Of a stretch of 7,610 nucleotides of DNA, positions 1 to 6,962 are shown piece after piece. Both the position numbers and the translations under genes were made by a program. The notes beneath the pieces are model-generated. The model made no database searches. It had not been told where the DNA came from and worked only from the letters and a program-made list of their open reading frames with translations. Source of the stretch: Pontimonas sp. (GTDB taxonomy: Bacteria; Actinomycetota; Actinomycetes; Actinomycetales; Microbacteriaceae). The stretch lies in the NCBI GenBank assembly GCA_021741925.1, contig JAIOWW010000051.1, forward strand, positions 1 to 7,610. The letters run 5' to 3'. The stretch's first letter is position 1. Each line of letters begins with the position of its first letter.

Positions 1-419
1 CACTCGGCTGCCTCATCGGGGATGAGGTCAGGCGTTATCATCCCTGCTCCCCCGGCTTCCTTCAGGTCCCTCGCAAAATTCTCGACACCGTACTGAACCA
101 CTGGGTTCCAATAGGTCATGACCACTACAGGCTTGTCGCTATGGTCCGTGATAGCCCGTATTGCAGGGAAGAGGTCCTTGAGTTTGAAGCCGTTCTCCAG
201 AGCTTTCTGGGTCGCCTCCGCAATGACAACACCATCCATGACCGGGTCCGAGTAAGGGACACCAAACTCAAGGATGTCCGCACCAGCATCCAGTGTCGCA
301 ATAGCGGCTTCAACACTCTCCCCCATCGTAGGAAACCCTGCAGGGAGGTACGCGACGAGGACTCCGTGCCCTTCAGCTTTTCTGCTCGCGATTGTCTCTT
401 GGACGCTCCTCCGGGTCAT
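1..419 (-). CDS. trpA: Tryptophan synthase alpha chain (TrpA), N-terminal half, cut by the window edge
   Basis: TrpA cleaves indole-3-glycerol phosphate to indole and glyceraldehyde-3-phosphate in the cytosol and passes indole through a tunnel to TrpB. Reading the minus strand from the ATG at 417-419 gives 139 residues with no stop before the window ends; the family is usually about 260-270 residues, so about half is visible. The diagnostic segment LEFGVPYSDPVMDG lies at residues 50-63 and contains both catalytic acids, Glu51 and Asp62 (Glu49 and Asp60 in the E. coli enzyme). The early AYLPAGFP (23-30) and the later MTYWNP (101-106) also fit the TIM barrel. The start overlaps the trpB stop as ATGA (416-419), so translation is probably coupled to trpB; the upstream GGAAAT is only a weak ribosome site. 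No frameshift or missing key residue is seen in the visible part. Confidence 0.96.
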   Translation of the reverse strand, partial: MTRRSVQETIASRKAEGHGVLVAYLPAGFPTMGESVEAAIATLDAGADILEFGVPYSDPVMDGVVIAEATQKALENGFKLKDLFPAIRAITDHSDKPVVVMTYWNPVVQYGVENFARDLKEAGGAGMITPDLIPDEAAE

Positions 420-1633
420 GAGATTTCCGGACTAACACCCAAAAGGTCGAAGTATCGGGCTGCTGTCTCCATGTCCTTATCACCGCGACCGCTCAGGGAG
501 ACAAGAATCGTGGCATTGGGCCCTAGTTCCCGCCCAAGAATCTGAGTTCCAGCGAGGGCGTGTGCAGTTTCAATCGCGGGAATGATTCCCTCGGTCTGGC
601 TCAAGAGGCGCAATGCTTGCATGGCTTGGTCATCGGTGATGGGTTCGTATTCCGCGCGACCGATGGAGGACAACCATGCGTGCTCCGGCCCGATACCCGG
701 ATAGTCAAGGCCTGCCGAGATTGAATGTGACTCAATGGTTTGACCGTCTTCGTCTTGAAGAACGAGAGACCGCGCTCCGTGCAACATCCCGGGTTTGCCC
801 CGGTTGATCGTAGCCGCGTGGTGTGGCGTATCCACGCCGTCGCCGGCGGCCTCGTAACCCACCAGCCTCACATCGGGATCATCGAGGAACGCGTGGAAAA
901 TTCCCATCGCATTGCTACCCCCACCCACACACGCCGTCACGGCCGTGGGGAGTGCACCAGTCAGTTCGAGCATCTGCTCGCGCGCCTCCACACCAATCAC
1001 CGAGTGGAAATCTCGAACAATGAGTGGAAAAGGGTGCGGACCGGCGACAGTGCCCAACAGATAATGCGTGGTGTCGACGTTCGCGACCCAGTCACGCATC
1101 GCGTCATTGATCGCGTCTTTGAGTGTTCGAGACCCCGTCTTCACAGCGTGGACGTCCGCTCCCAGTAAACGCATCCGGGCGACGTTTAGGGCTTGACGCT
1201 CCGTGTCAACCTCGCCCATGTACACGACGCATTCCATACCCATCAGTGCGGCTGCCGTGGCAGTAGCGACGCCGTGCTGACCAGCCCCAGTTTCCGCGAT
1301 GAGGCGCTTTTTACCCAGGCGCTTCGCCAGCAGCGCTTGCCCCAACACGTTGTTGATCTTGTGGCTGCCAGTGTGGTTGAGGTCCTCCCGCTTGAGAAAA
1401 ATTCTCGCTCCACCGCAGTGCTCCGCGAACCTGTGGGCCTCAGTAATGATCGAGGGCCGGCCGGTGTAGGTCTTGTGGAGTTCCGCGAGCTCTTTCGCAA
1501 AGGACGGGTCTGATTGCGCCTCTCGATACGCCCACTCGAGTTCATCCAAGGCATGAATCAGAGACTCGGGGACGTAACGTCCTCCGAATTCGCCGTAATA
1601 CGGTCCAGAGACCTCTCTCAAGGACTGAGTCAT
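416..1633 (-). CDS. trpB: Tryptophan synthase beta chain (TrpB)
   Basis: TrpB is the PLP enzyme that joins indole and serine to make tryptophan, working as an alpha2-beta2 complex with TrpA. It has 405 residues, normal for the family. Visible landmarks are GEFGGRYVPE (14-23), the PLP-binding lysine in HTGSHKINN (Lys92), the catalytic glutamate in AETGAGQHG (Glu114), the phosphate loop GGGSNAMG (237-244), the LDYPG segment with Asp310, EGIIPAIE (348-355), and the pyridine-nitrogen serine in SGRGDKD (Ser381). The ATG overlaps the trpC stop as ATGA (1630-1633), with a GAGGGAG stretch about 11 bases upstream as a possible ribosome site. It looks like the standard TrpB1 type rather than the stand-alone TrpB2 type, which agrees with its position next to trpA. 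Nothing is unusual in the coding region. Confidence 0.98.
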   Translation of the reverse strand: MTQSLREVSGPYYGEFGGRYVPESLIHALDELEWAYREAQSDPSFAKELAELHKTYTGRPSIITEAHRFAEHCGGARIFLKREDLNHTGSHKINNVLGQALLAKRLGKKRLIAETGAGQHGVATATAAALMGMECVVYMGEVDTERQALNVARMRLLGADVHAVKTGSRTLKDAINDAMRDWVANVDTTHYLLGTVAGPHPFPLIVRDFHSVIGVEAREQMLELTGALPTAVTACVGGGSNAMGIFHAFLDDPDVRLVGYEAAGDGVDTPHHAATINRGKPGMLHGARSLVLQDEDGQTIESHSISAGLDYPGIGPEHAWLSSIGRAEYEPITDDQAMQALRLLSQTEGIIPAIETAHALAGTQILGRELGPNATILVSLSGRGDKDMETAARYFDLLGVSPEIS

Positions 1634-2400
1634 GCGTCGACAAACTCCCTCACCTGTTGCGCTGGATTTACACCGGTCACGAGAGCTTCGCCAACCAGGA
1701 CGGCGTGCGCTCCCTGTTCACGGTACCGGGTTACATCCTGAGAATTCGCCACGGCAGACTCAGCAACCTTGAGCACACCCTCGGGAATGAGGTGTTGTAA
1801 CCGCCCGAAGAGTTCCTGGTCAAGCTCAAACGTACTCAGGTCGCGCGCATTGACGCCGATGATCCGTGCGCCAAGTCTTACGGCCCGAATTACTTCGTCC
1901 TCCGAGTGAGTCTCGACGAGAGCCTCCATACCCCAGGAGCGCGTGATGTCCAACAACCGAGCCACTACAGAATCCTCAAGTCCCGCCATGATCAACAACA
2001 CCAAATCGGCACCGTAGGCGCGAGCTTCGACAATCTGGTACTCATTGGCTAGGAAGTCTTTGCGGAGAACAGGAACGCTCACCGCCCGCGATACTGCCTC
2101 GAGATCCTGGAGCGAGCCACCAAAACGTCGCTCCTCGGTCAGCACACTAATCACGCTGGCCCCACCAGCCTCGTAGTCACGAGCGAGAGTGACCGGATCA
2201 GCAATAGTGGCCAGTTCGCCTTTGGAGGGACTCCTCCGTTTGATTTCAGCGATGATGTGCACTGAGTCGCGCGGAACTAACCCGGAAAGTTCTCGCACCG
2301 GTCGGGCAGCCCTAGCTCGAGCGATGAGCGCGTCGAGGGGTTCTAGGCCTTCTCTGGCACGAGCATCCTCTCGGGCACCGTCATACAGGCCCGTGAGCAC
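1630..2400 (-). CDS. trpC: Indole-3-glycerol phosphate synthase (TrpC)
   Basis: TrpC closes the ring of carboxyphenylaminodeoxyribulose phosphate to indole-3-glycerol phosphate, the substrate of TrpA. The 256 residues form a single-domain TIM barrel with no TrpF fusion. Catalytic and binding segments are AEIKRRSPSKG (51-61, with Glu52 and Lys54), VLRKDF (111-116, Lys114), ALVETH (160-165, Glu163), GVNARDL (182-188, Asn184) and AESA (213-216, Glu214 and Ser215). The start is GTG at 2398-2400, directly after the TAG of the upstream small membrane protein gene with no bases between; an AAGGA lies about 10 bases before it. This spacing suggests a coupled restart of translation. A later start would remove the normal N-terminal helix, so the GTG is preferred. 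The stop overlaps trpB. Confidence 0.97.
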   Translation of the reverse strand: MLTGLYDGAREDARAREGLEPLDALIARARAARPVRELSGLVPRDSVHIIAEIKRRSPSKGELATIADPVTLARDYEAGGASVISVLTEERRFGGSLQDLEAVSRAVSVPVLRKDFLANEYQIVEARAYGADLVLLIMAGLEDSVVARLLDITRSWGMEALVETHSEDEVIRAVRLGARIIGVNARDLSTFELDQELFGRLQHLIPEGVLKVAESAVANSQDVTRYREQGAHAVLVGEALVTGVNPAQQVREFVDA

Positions 2401-2631
2401 CTACGCGTGGTCCTTAGGCTGGTATTTGGGTCCTCGCACACCCCAGCCCATCGCTGCGAGCACGAATCCAAGACCCCAACCAGCGAGCGTCAACACGGCA
2501 CTGGCAATAACAAGCCACCAGGCTTGGAAAAAGAATGCCACCGTCCCGATGGACAGTGCGACCAGCATGACTGTTACAGCGGTCCATGCTGCAGGTGAGT
2601 GTCCGTGGCCGGGATCGGACGCGGGGTTCAT
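2401..2631 (-). CDS. Small HGxxPAAW-motif membrane protein of the actinobacterial trp operon
   Basis: This is a 76-residue protein of unknown function. The motif HGHSPAAW is at residues 9-16, followed by two hydrophobic segments (about 17-35 and 38-60) and a short basic tail ending in GPKYQPKDHA, so it is probably a two-pass inner-membrane hairpin. Proteins with this motif are known as a small family in Actinobacteria, often beside trp genes, but I know of no established role. The start at 2629-2631 is chosen because AAGGAGA sits just before it and the motif follows at once; an in-frame ATG further up (2715) would lie inside the preceding gene and lacks family character. It has five tryptophans in 76 residues, including a tandem pair at 38-39. 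It starts 31 bases after the previous gene and its TAG abuts the trpC start. Confidence 0.85.
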   Translation of the reverse strand: MNPASDPGHGHSPAAWTAVTVMLVALSIGTVAFFFQAWWLVIASAVLTLAGWGLGFVLAAMGWGVRGPKYQPKDHA

Positions 2632-2635
2632 GGGG

Positions 2636-2642
2636 TCTCCTT
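2636..2642 (-). promoter_or_regulatory. Ribosome binding site of the HGxxPAAW protein
   Basis: The minus strand reads AAGGAGA four bases before the ATG at 2629-2631. It is one of the best Shine-Dalgarno matches in the window and fixes the start of this small gene. It lies in the 31-base spacer after the preceding membrane protein gene, so this gene can start translation independently, whereas most others here are coupled. Confidence 0.75.
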
Positions 2643-2662
2643 CACGATGATTGACCTTCAGT

Positions 2663-3214
2663 CTACCGTTGGGTCGGGTCTGTTCCGTCGCTGAGCGAGT
2701 CCCACGCCGACACACTGTCCTCCACAGAGCCCGAGGCTACCTTCCTTGAAAAGCGGTCGTGTGCGATTGCCCGATCAGGCATCCACATCCCCGCGAGTCC
2801 CGCTGCTGCGAAGAGAATCCCCGCAACTACAGCGCTGAAATGCCAGCCGGTGATGGTCACAGAGTCGACCAGCGCGAGGGCATTCTTACCGGCAATACCG
2901 GTGAGGGAGGTAATTCCCTCCAGCGCAGAGGGCAAAGGTTCGGCTGCAATAGCGAAGACCAAACCCGCAAAAGCCCCTCCGGATAGCACCTGGAGCGCTC
3001 CCGTGACCCTGCGGGCCGCACGCCGGATGGTGAAGTGAAGTCCATATGCTGCGAGCCCGACCGCTCCGACGCTCCACAGGAGAGCACTCGATGTGGCTCC
3101 TCCGACCTCAACGCTTTGCCCGGACGAAAGATTTGCTACCCACCAGGTCATTGCCGAACTAAACGCAGCGACGGCGATGCCGAGAACTGCCAGAGAATGA
3201 TGGAGACGCCTCAT
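2663..3214 (-). CDS. Tryptophan-associated membrane protein (Trp_oprn_chp family)
   Basis: This 183-residue integral membrane protein belongs, by position and pattern, to the actinobacterial family annotated as trp region conserved hypothetical membrane protein. Four hydrophobic segments are visible at about 7-25, 42-62, 72-91 and 124-146, with an Arg-rich loop at 64-69. Family-like features are the TWW at 23-25 near the end of the first segment, TGW at 122-124 before the last segment, and the C-terminal tail WDSLSDGTDPT (171-181), which is probably cytoplasmic. The function is not established; a role in tryptophan or precursor transport has only been guessed from position. The ATG overlaps the trpE stop as ATGA (3211-3214) and has no clear ribosome site, so it is probably translated by coupling to trpE. 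The assignment to the family is fairly sure, the role unknown. Confidence 0.88.
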   Translation of the reverse strand: MRRLHHSLAVLGIAVAAFSSAMTWWVANLSSGQSVEVGGATSSALLWSVGAVGLAAYGLHFTIRRAARRVTGALQVLSGGAFAGLVFAIAAEPLPSALEGITSLTGIAGKNALALVDSVTITGWHFSAVVAGILFAAAGLAGMWMPDRAIAHDRFSRKVASGSVEDSVSAWDSLSDGTDPTQR

Positions 3215-4725
3215 CGCAGGTCGGGTTTCAGCGCATTTGCAATGCGGATCGCACGGGCTGGCGCAGAGGCCTTATGAATTGTCTCTCGATACTCGCTCTC
3301 GGGGTCAGAATCGGCGACGATTCCCGCTCCTGCTTGGACTATTGCCCGTGATCCTTGCATCCAGATAGTGCGAATGGTGATCGCGAGGTCAGCGTCTCCA
3401 GAATGGCCAAAGTACCCCACTACCCCGCCGTAGACCCCTCGCTGGGTAGGTTCGAGGTCATCAATGATTTCCAGCGCGCGCGGTTTTGGTGCGCCGCTGA
3501 GCGTCCCTGCTGGGAAAGTGGCACGGAACACATCTACCGCGGATTTATCTGCCGAGAGATCGCCCTCCACCGAGGAAACAAGGTGCATGATGTGACTGAA
3601 GCGCTCCACCTGCATAAATTCGGTGACCTCCACGGTCCCGGCGTCACAGACCTTAGACAGATCGTTTCGTGCGAGATCCACCAGCATGAGATGCTCGGCT
3701 TGTTCCTTGGTATCCGCGAGTAGCTCCTGGGAGTGCGCGTTGTCCTCCTCCGCACTGGCGCCACGGGGTCTGGACCCTGCGATGGGGTGCGAATACACCT
3801 TGCCGCGTTGCAGTGTCACCAGCGCCTCGGGTGAGGAACCCACCACGTGGTAGGTATCGCCGGACTCGCCCTGGCACTCCAGCAGATACATGTAGGGACT
3901 GGGGTTCACCGAACGCAAAACGCGATACACCTCGAGAGGGCTTGCGTCCACCTCAAACACGAACTGTTGAGAGAGCACAACCTGGAAAACGTCGCCATCG
4001 TCGATGTGCTTCTTCGCTCGCGCCACCATGTCGAAGAACTGTGTGTCCTCAAGCGAGGGATGAGGAAGCTCCTCTACCGGTTCGGTCTTCTGATGCAGTG
4101 TCGACGACGTGGGTTGCGTGAGCGCTTCGTGCATCGCATCTAAACGAGATATCGCGTCTCGATACTCGTCCTCCCCGACAGGCGATATGGAGTGTGTGAG
4201 TGCTACAAGGACCACCTCAGAAGAGTGGTGGTCAAACGCAACGAAATCCTTCACGAGCGCCATGTGCATCGCGGGAACCGCATGTGTCGCCATGGGTGGA
4301 TGTGGCAGGCGCTCGACCTCACGGACAGCCTCCCAACCGATGTGTCCCACGAGACCCCCGGCAAACGGGGGCAAATCGGACAGGGGATCCGAGAGCCAAC
4401 GCTGGTGCAACACCTCTAGCGCATCGAGGGCCTTCACTGGAATCTCCGTTCCGAAGGCCTCCACTTCTGACATTCCCTGGCTGAGCCAGACCGCACGACC
4501 GCCGTGGTGCGACACAACGCCATGCACGGCTACGCCGAGGAATGAGTACCTCGACCATTTTCCTGCTTGGTCTGCTGATTCCAGGAGAAAGGACCCTGGC
4601 CCCCGAGAGAGCTTGCGATACAGCCCCATCGGAGTCTCGCTGTCGGCAAAGAGTCGTCGGATGACGGGAGTCACAGGGCGATCCTTACCCCACTCCAGGA
4701 ACTCGTCGAGACGAGTTTCAGACAT
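3211..4725 (-). CDS. trpE: Anthranilate synthase component I (TrpE)
   Basis: TrpE converts chorismate to anthranilate, using ammonia supplied by a TrpG subunit that is not encoded here. From the chosen start it has 504 residues, normal length. The N-terminal domain holds LLES (47-50), the element tied to tryptophan feedback binding. The chorismate-binding domain shows GDVFQVVLSQ (244-253), PSPYMYLL (275-282), PIAGSRPRG (314-322), EHLMLVDLARND (344-355), FPAGTLSGAPKPRA (404-417) and GAGIVADSDPESEY (466-479). These separate it from the related PabB only moderately, but LLES and the trp neighbours settle the call. The ATG at 4723-4725 is chosen for the GGAGGA before it; longer in-frame starts (to 4863) lie inside hisI. 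It overlaps the end of hisI by 8 bases, so no leader peptide or attenuator can sit between them. Its stop overlaps the next gene. Confidence 0.97.
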   Translation of the reverse strand: MSETRLDEFLEWGKDRPVTPVIRRLFADSETPMGLYRKLSRGPGSFLLESADQAGKWSRYSFLGVAVHGVVSHHGGRAVWLSQGMSEVEAFGTEIPVKALDALEVLHQRWLSDPLSDLPPFAGGLVGHIGWEAVREVERLPHPPMATHAVPAMHMALVKDFVAFDHHSSEVVLVALTHSISPVGEDEYRDAISRLDAMHEALTQPTSSTLHQKTEPVEELPHPSLEDTQFFDMVARAKKHIDDGDVFQVVLSQQFVFEVDASPLEVYRVLRSVNPSPYMYLLECQGESGDTYHVVGSSPEALVTLQRGKVYSHPIAGSRPRGASAEEDNAHSQELLADTKEQAEHLMLVDLARNDLSKVCDAGTVEVTEFMQVERFSHIMHLVSSVEGDLSADKSAVDVFRATFPAGTLSGAPKPRALEIIDDLEPTQRGVYGGVVGYFGHSGDADLAITIRTIWMQGSRAIVQAGAGIVADSDPESEYRETIHKASAPARAIRIANALKPDLR

Positions 4726-5074
4726 CAGTGTCCTCCGCATCAAAACATGTGTCAGCACCTGTGTGGCACGCGGGTCCTGACTGCACCACATCGGCGAGGA
4801 GAACATCGCCGTCGCAGTCCACGCGAATACGACGCGCAACTTGAATGTTCCCGCTTGTGTCACCTTTTCGCCAGTATTCTCGGCGCGACCGGCTGAAGTA
4901 GGTGACTCGGCCCTCCACGAGCGTTCTCGCTAGTGCCTCCGAATCCATCCAGGCCATCATGAGTACCTCGCGAGTGGCAACATCCTGGGCAATACAGGGA
5001 ATAAGACCCTCCGCTGTGAACTGAGCACGCTCGAGAATGTTGGGGTCCGCTTCGACAACCCACGACGTGTTCAT
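4718..5074 (-). CDS. hisI: Phosphoribosyl-AMP cyclohydrolase (HisI)
   Basis: HisI opens the adenine ring of phosphoribosyl-AMP in the third step of histidine synthesis, as a zinc enzyme acting as a dimer. The 118 residues are the usual length for the stand-alone form; HisE is a separate gene upstream, not fused. Visible motifs are YWRKGDTSGN (67-76), VDCDGD (85-90, with Asp86, Cys87, Asp88 and Asp90 in the metal site) and GPACHTGADTCF (100-111, with zinc ligands Cys103 and Cys110). The ATG overlaps the hisF stop as ATGA (5071-5074), with a GGTGGTGAG stretch just before it as a possible weak ribosome site. Its last codons overlap the start of trpE by 8 bases, so this gene is the join between the his and trp parts of the cluster. 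Confidence 0.97.
   Translation of the reverse strand: MNTSWVVEADPNILERAQFTAEGLIPCIAQDVATREVLMMAWMDSEALARTLVEGRVTYFSRSRREYWRKGDTSGNIQVARRIRVDCDGDVLLADVVQSGPACHTGADTCFDAEDTDV
4731..4736 (-). promoter_or_regulatory. Ribosome binding site of trpE, inside the end of hisI
   Basis: The minus strand reads GGAGGA, with six bases between GGAGG and the ATG at 4723-4725. It is embedded in the last codons of hisI. It decides between this start and an ATG at 4738-4740, which has no such site, and gives trpE its own strong initiation signal in addition to possible coupling with hisI. Confidence 0.8.
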
Positions 5075-5832
5075 CTCACCACCGCCCCTGCCCTCTGGAG
5101 TTCGTCTTTCACATCCTGAACACTGACTTTATCGTGATGAAAAATTGATGCGGCGAGCACTGCGTCTGCACCAGCTTCCCACGCTCCTACGGCGTCCTGC
5201 GCCTTGCCAGCACCACCCGATGCGACAAGGGGAAGCTGCGAAATCGCTCGAACATCACGGATCATCTCCACATCAAATCCTTGCTTCGTGCCATCCGCAT
5301 CGATGGAGTTGAGGAGTATTTCGCCGGCTCCTCGGCTGGCCGCTTCCTGAATCCACTCCAGTGCGTCACGTTCAGCACTCTTGCGACCTCCGTGGGTTGT
5401 CACCACGAAACCCGAGGGCATCGTTGGGTCCCTTTTCGCATCCACCGAAATGACACAGACCTGTTGACCAAAGTGGGACGCGATCTCATCAAGTAGGTCT
5501 GGTCTGACTAGGGCTGCACTGCTCACACTGATTTTGTCTGCACCGTGTTCAAGGAGTGTTCCCACATCAGAAACCGACCGGACCCCACCCCCAACAGTGA
5601 GGGGAATGAAGACATTCTCAGCGGTGTGGCGGACAAGGTCGAGCGTCGTGCGCCGGTCATCAACGGTGGCGGTGACATCAAGGAAAGTAATTTCGTCTGC
5701 GCCCTGATCCCCATAGAGAGTCGCGAGCTCCACAGGGTCTCCTGCGTCCACGAGGTCGACGAAGTTGACCCCCTTGACAACTCGACCCTTGTCAACATCA
5801 AGGCAGGGAATAACCCGAACCGAGATTGTCAT
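5071..5832 (-). CDS. hisF: Imidazole glycerol phosphate synthase cyclase subunit (HisF)
   Basis: HisF is the TIM-barrel half of imidazole-glycerol-phosphate synthase. It uses ammonia made by HisH, which is not in the window, to close the imidazole ring and release AICAR. From the chosen ATG it has 253 residues, normal length. The two catalytic aspartates are visible: Asp12 in VIPCLDVDKGRVVKG (7-21) and Asp131 in ISVDAKRD. The phosphate-binding loops VGGGVRS (80-86) and ASGGAGK are present. The ATG at 5830-5832 shares one base with the hisG stop (TAATG), and no Shine-Dalgarno site is seen, so translation likely restarts from hisG. A longer in-frame start at 5949 is rejected because it lies in hisG and would add 39 non-family residues. 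hisH and hisA are not adjacent, unlike many his operons. Confidence 0.97.
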   Translation of the reverse strand: MTISVRVIPCLDVDKGRVVKGVNFVDLVDAGDPVELATLYGDQGADEITFLDVTATVDDRRTTLDLVRHTAENVFIPLTVGGGVRSVSDVGTLLEHGADKISVSSAALVRPDLLDEIASHFGQQVCVISVDAKRDPTMPSGFVVTTHGGRKSAERDALEWIQEAASRGAGEILLNSIDADGTKQGFDVEMIRDVRAISQLPLVASGGAGKAQDAVGAWEAGADAVLAASIFHHDKVSVQDVKDELQRAGAVVR

Positions 5833-6677
5833 TAGATTCGCGCTGCGTGGATGGCAGACACCAGGATTGCCCGAGCACCCAGCGCGTAGAGCCGGTCCAT
5901 GACCTGATTTGCGTCGTCCCGGGGTACCATCGCTCGCACCGCAACCCACGCTGGGTCTCGCAGGGGAGACACTGTCGGTGACTCCAACCCTGGAGTGATC
6001 GCAGAGGCTTCCTCTAGCAGCGCGTGAGGCAGGTCGTAGTCCATCAGAACATACTGTTGGGCGACCCAGACCCCGTGCAGACGCCTGCGCAGGGTCTCAA
6101 TGCCAGGTAAGTCAGGATTGACGCTGATCAAAATCGCCTCTGACTCGAGTATGACGGGGCCGAAAATCTCGAGACCTTGCGCTTTGAGAGTCGCCCCTGT
6201 CGAAACGACATCAGCTACGGCGTCAGCGACCCCGAGACGCACTGCGGACTCCACTGCACCATCGAGCGAGACAATCTCGGCACTCACGCCGGCCTCGGTG
6301 AGGAAATTTCCGACCAAACCTGGGTAGGAGGTGGCAACTCGCTTTCCGTGGAGCTCCTGGACCTCTGACATTCCGGGCGGTCCCGCAAACCGGAAGGTAG
6401 AGTGCCCAAACCCAAGAGGCTGAAGCTCGAGTGCTGTGGTTTCTGAGTCGAGGAGCAGGTCTCTCCCGGTAATTCCGACATCGAGAGCTCCGGAGCCCAC
6501 ATAAGTGGCAATGTCCCGAGGTCTTAGGAAAAAGAACTCCACACCATTTCGTGGATCCGGAACTGTCAGGGCGCGAGGGTCCCTCCGACCCACGTAGCCG
6601 GCCTCAACCAGCATCGCGCTAGCAGTCTCAGACAACGTTCCCTTATTGGGAACGGCAATGCGTAAGGGTTCGCTCAT
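5832..6677 (-). CDS. hisG: ATP phosphoribosyltransferase, long form (HisG)
   Basis: HisG joins ATP and PRPP to form phosphoribosyl-ATP, the first committed step of histidine synthesis and the usual point of feedback control. The protein has 281 residues, the length of the HisG-L form that works without HisZ. Motifs are PNKGTL (10-15), VGITGRDLL (67-75), ATSYPGL (115-121) and the PRPP-binding DAVADVVSTGATL (152-164). The C-terminal part, about residues 205-281 (SPLRDPAWVAVRAMVP at 237-252), corresponds to the histidine-binding regulatory domain, so allosteric inhibition by histidine is likely. The ATG overlaps the hisE stop as ATGA (6674-6677); only a weak GGGAA precedes it. Its TAA shares a base with the hisF start. 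No odd substitutions were noticed. Confidence 0.97.
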   Translation of the reverse strand: MSEPLRIAVPNKGTLSETASAMLVEAGYVGRRDPRALTVPDPRNGVEFFFLRPRDIATYVGSGALDVGITGRDLLLDSETTALELQPLGFGHSTFRFAGPPGMSEVQELHGKRVATSYPGLVGNFLTEAGVSAEIVSLDGAVESAVRLGVADAVADVVSTGATLKAQGLEIFGPVILESEAILISVNPDLPGIETLRRRLHGVWVAQQYVLMDYDLPHALLEEASAITPGLESPTVSPLRDPAWVAVRAMVPRDDANQVMDRLYALGARAILVSAIHAARI

Positions 6678-6937
6678 AGTTCCCGGTACACATCCTCTGG
6701 GGTCAGACCTGTGGCAATCATCAGTACCTGCAGGTGATAGATCAACTGAGAGATTTCGATCGCGAGCGCTTCGCCGCTTTCATGCTCGGCTGCCATCCAC
6801 ACTTCCGAGGCCTCTTCTACAATCTTTTTGCCGATAGCGTGAACGCCCTTATCTAGGAGCGCAACGGTAGAGGAACCCTCAGGCCTTTGTGCGGAGAGTG
6901 CCTGAAGTTCGGTAAAGAGGGCGTCGAAAGTTTTCAC
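6674..6937 (-). CDS. hisE: Phosphoribosyl-ATP pyrophosphatase (HisE)
   Basis: HisE removes pyrophosphate from phosphoribosyl-ATP, the second step of histidine synthesis. The 87 residues are the typical size of the stand-alone all-helical MazG-like enzyme. The N-terminus MKTFDALFTELQ (1-12), the acidic metal-site helix KKIVEEASEVWMAA (37-50), EISQLIYHLQVLM (61-73) and the ending GLTPEDVYREL (77-87) all match the family. The start is GTG at 6935-6937 with only a GGGG-type weak ribosome site, so initiation may be inefficient. It lies 25 bases after the FKBP gene, the second longest spacer in the window; no terminator is seen there. It overlaps hisG as ATGA. Having hisE directly before hisG is typical of Actinobacteria. 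Confidence 0.95.
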   Translation of the reverse strand: MKTFDALFTELQALSAQRPEGSSTVALLDKGVHAIGKKIVEEASEVWMAAEHESGEALAIEISQLIYHLQVLMIATGLTPEDVYREL

Positions 6938-6962
6938 TACCCCAGGGTACCGGGCTGGTGAA

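Noticed and set aside
740..1168. A 142-codon open frame on the plus strand, opposite trpB
   Set aside because: It has no domain or family resemblance and lies entirely within trpB on the other strand.
2433..2460. A CTCGCA/TGCGAG hairpin in the end of the HGxxPAAW gene, considered as an attenuator before trpC
   Set aside because: The stem is six base pairs with a 16-base loop, has no T-run and no visible competing structure, and a ribosome stalled at the WW codons (2515-2520) would not reach it; chance is likely.
2666..2715. A possible promoter (TAGACT-like -10) before the HGxxPAAW gene
   Set aside because: Only a four-of-six -10 match and no -35 at proper spacing; it lies in the coding end of the previous gene.
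4109..4780. A 223-codon open frame on the plus strand, opposite trpE and the end of hisI
   Set aside because: It is antisense to a clear trpE, rich in Ser, Arg and Thr with no recognisable domain, and fits the shadow frames expected in fairly GC-rich DNA.
4726..4863. An N-terminal extension of trpE by 46 codons
   Set aside because: It lies inside hisI; a strong GGAGGA site and the normal family length support the start at 4725.
5833..5949. An N-terminal extension of hisF by 39 codons
   Set aside because: It lies inside hisG, and the standard HisF N-terminus begins exactly at the ATG at 5830-5832.
6942..6958. An inverted repeat (CCAG...CTGG around a GGTACC palindrome) between the FKBP gene and hisE, considered as a terminator
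   Set aside because: The stem is only four base pairs and no T-run follows on the minus strand, so it does not look like an intrinsic terminator.
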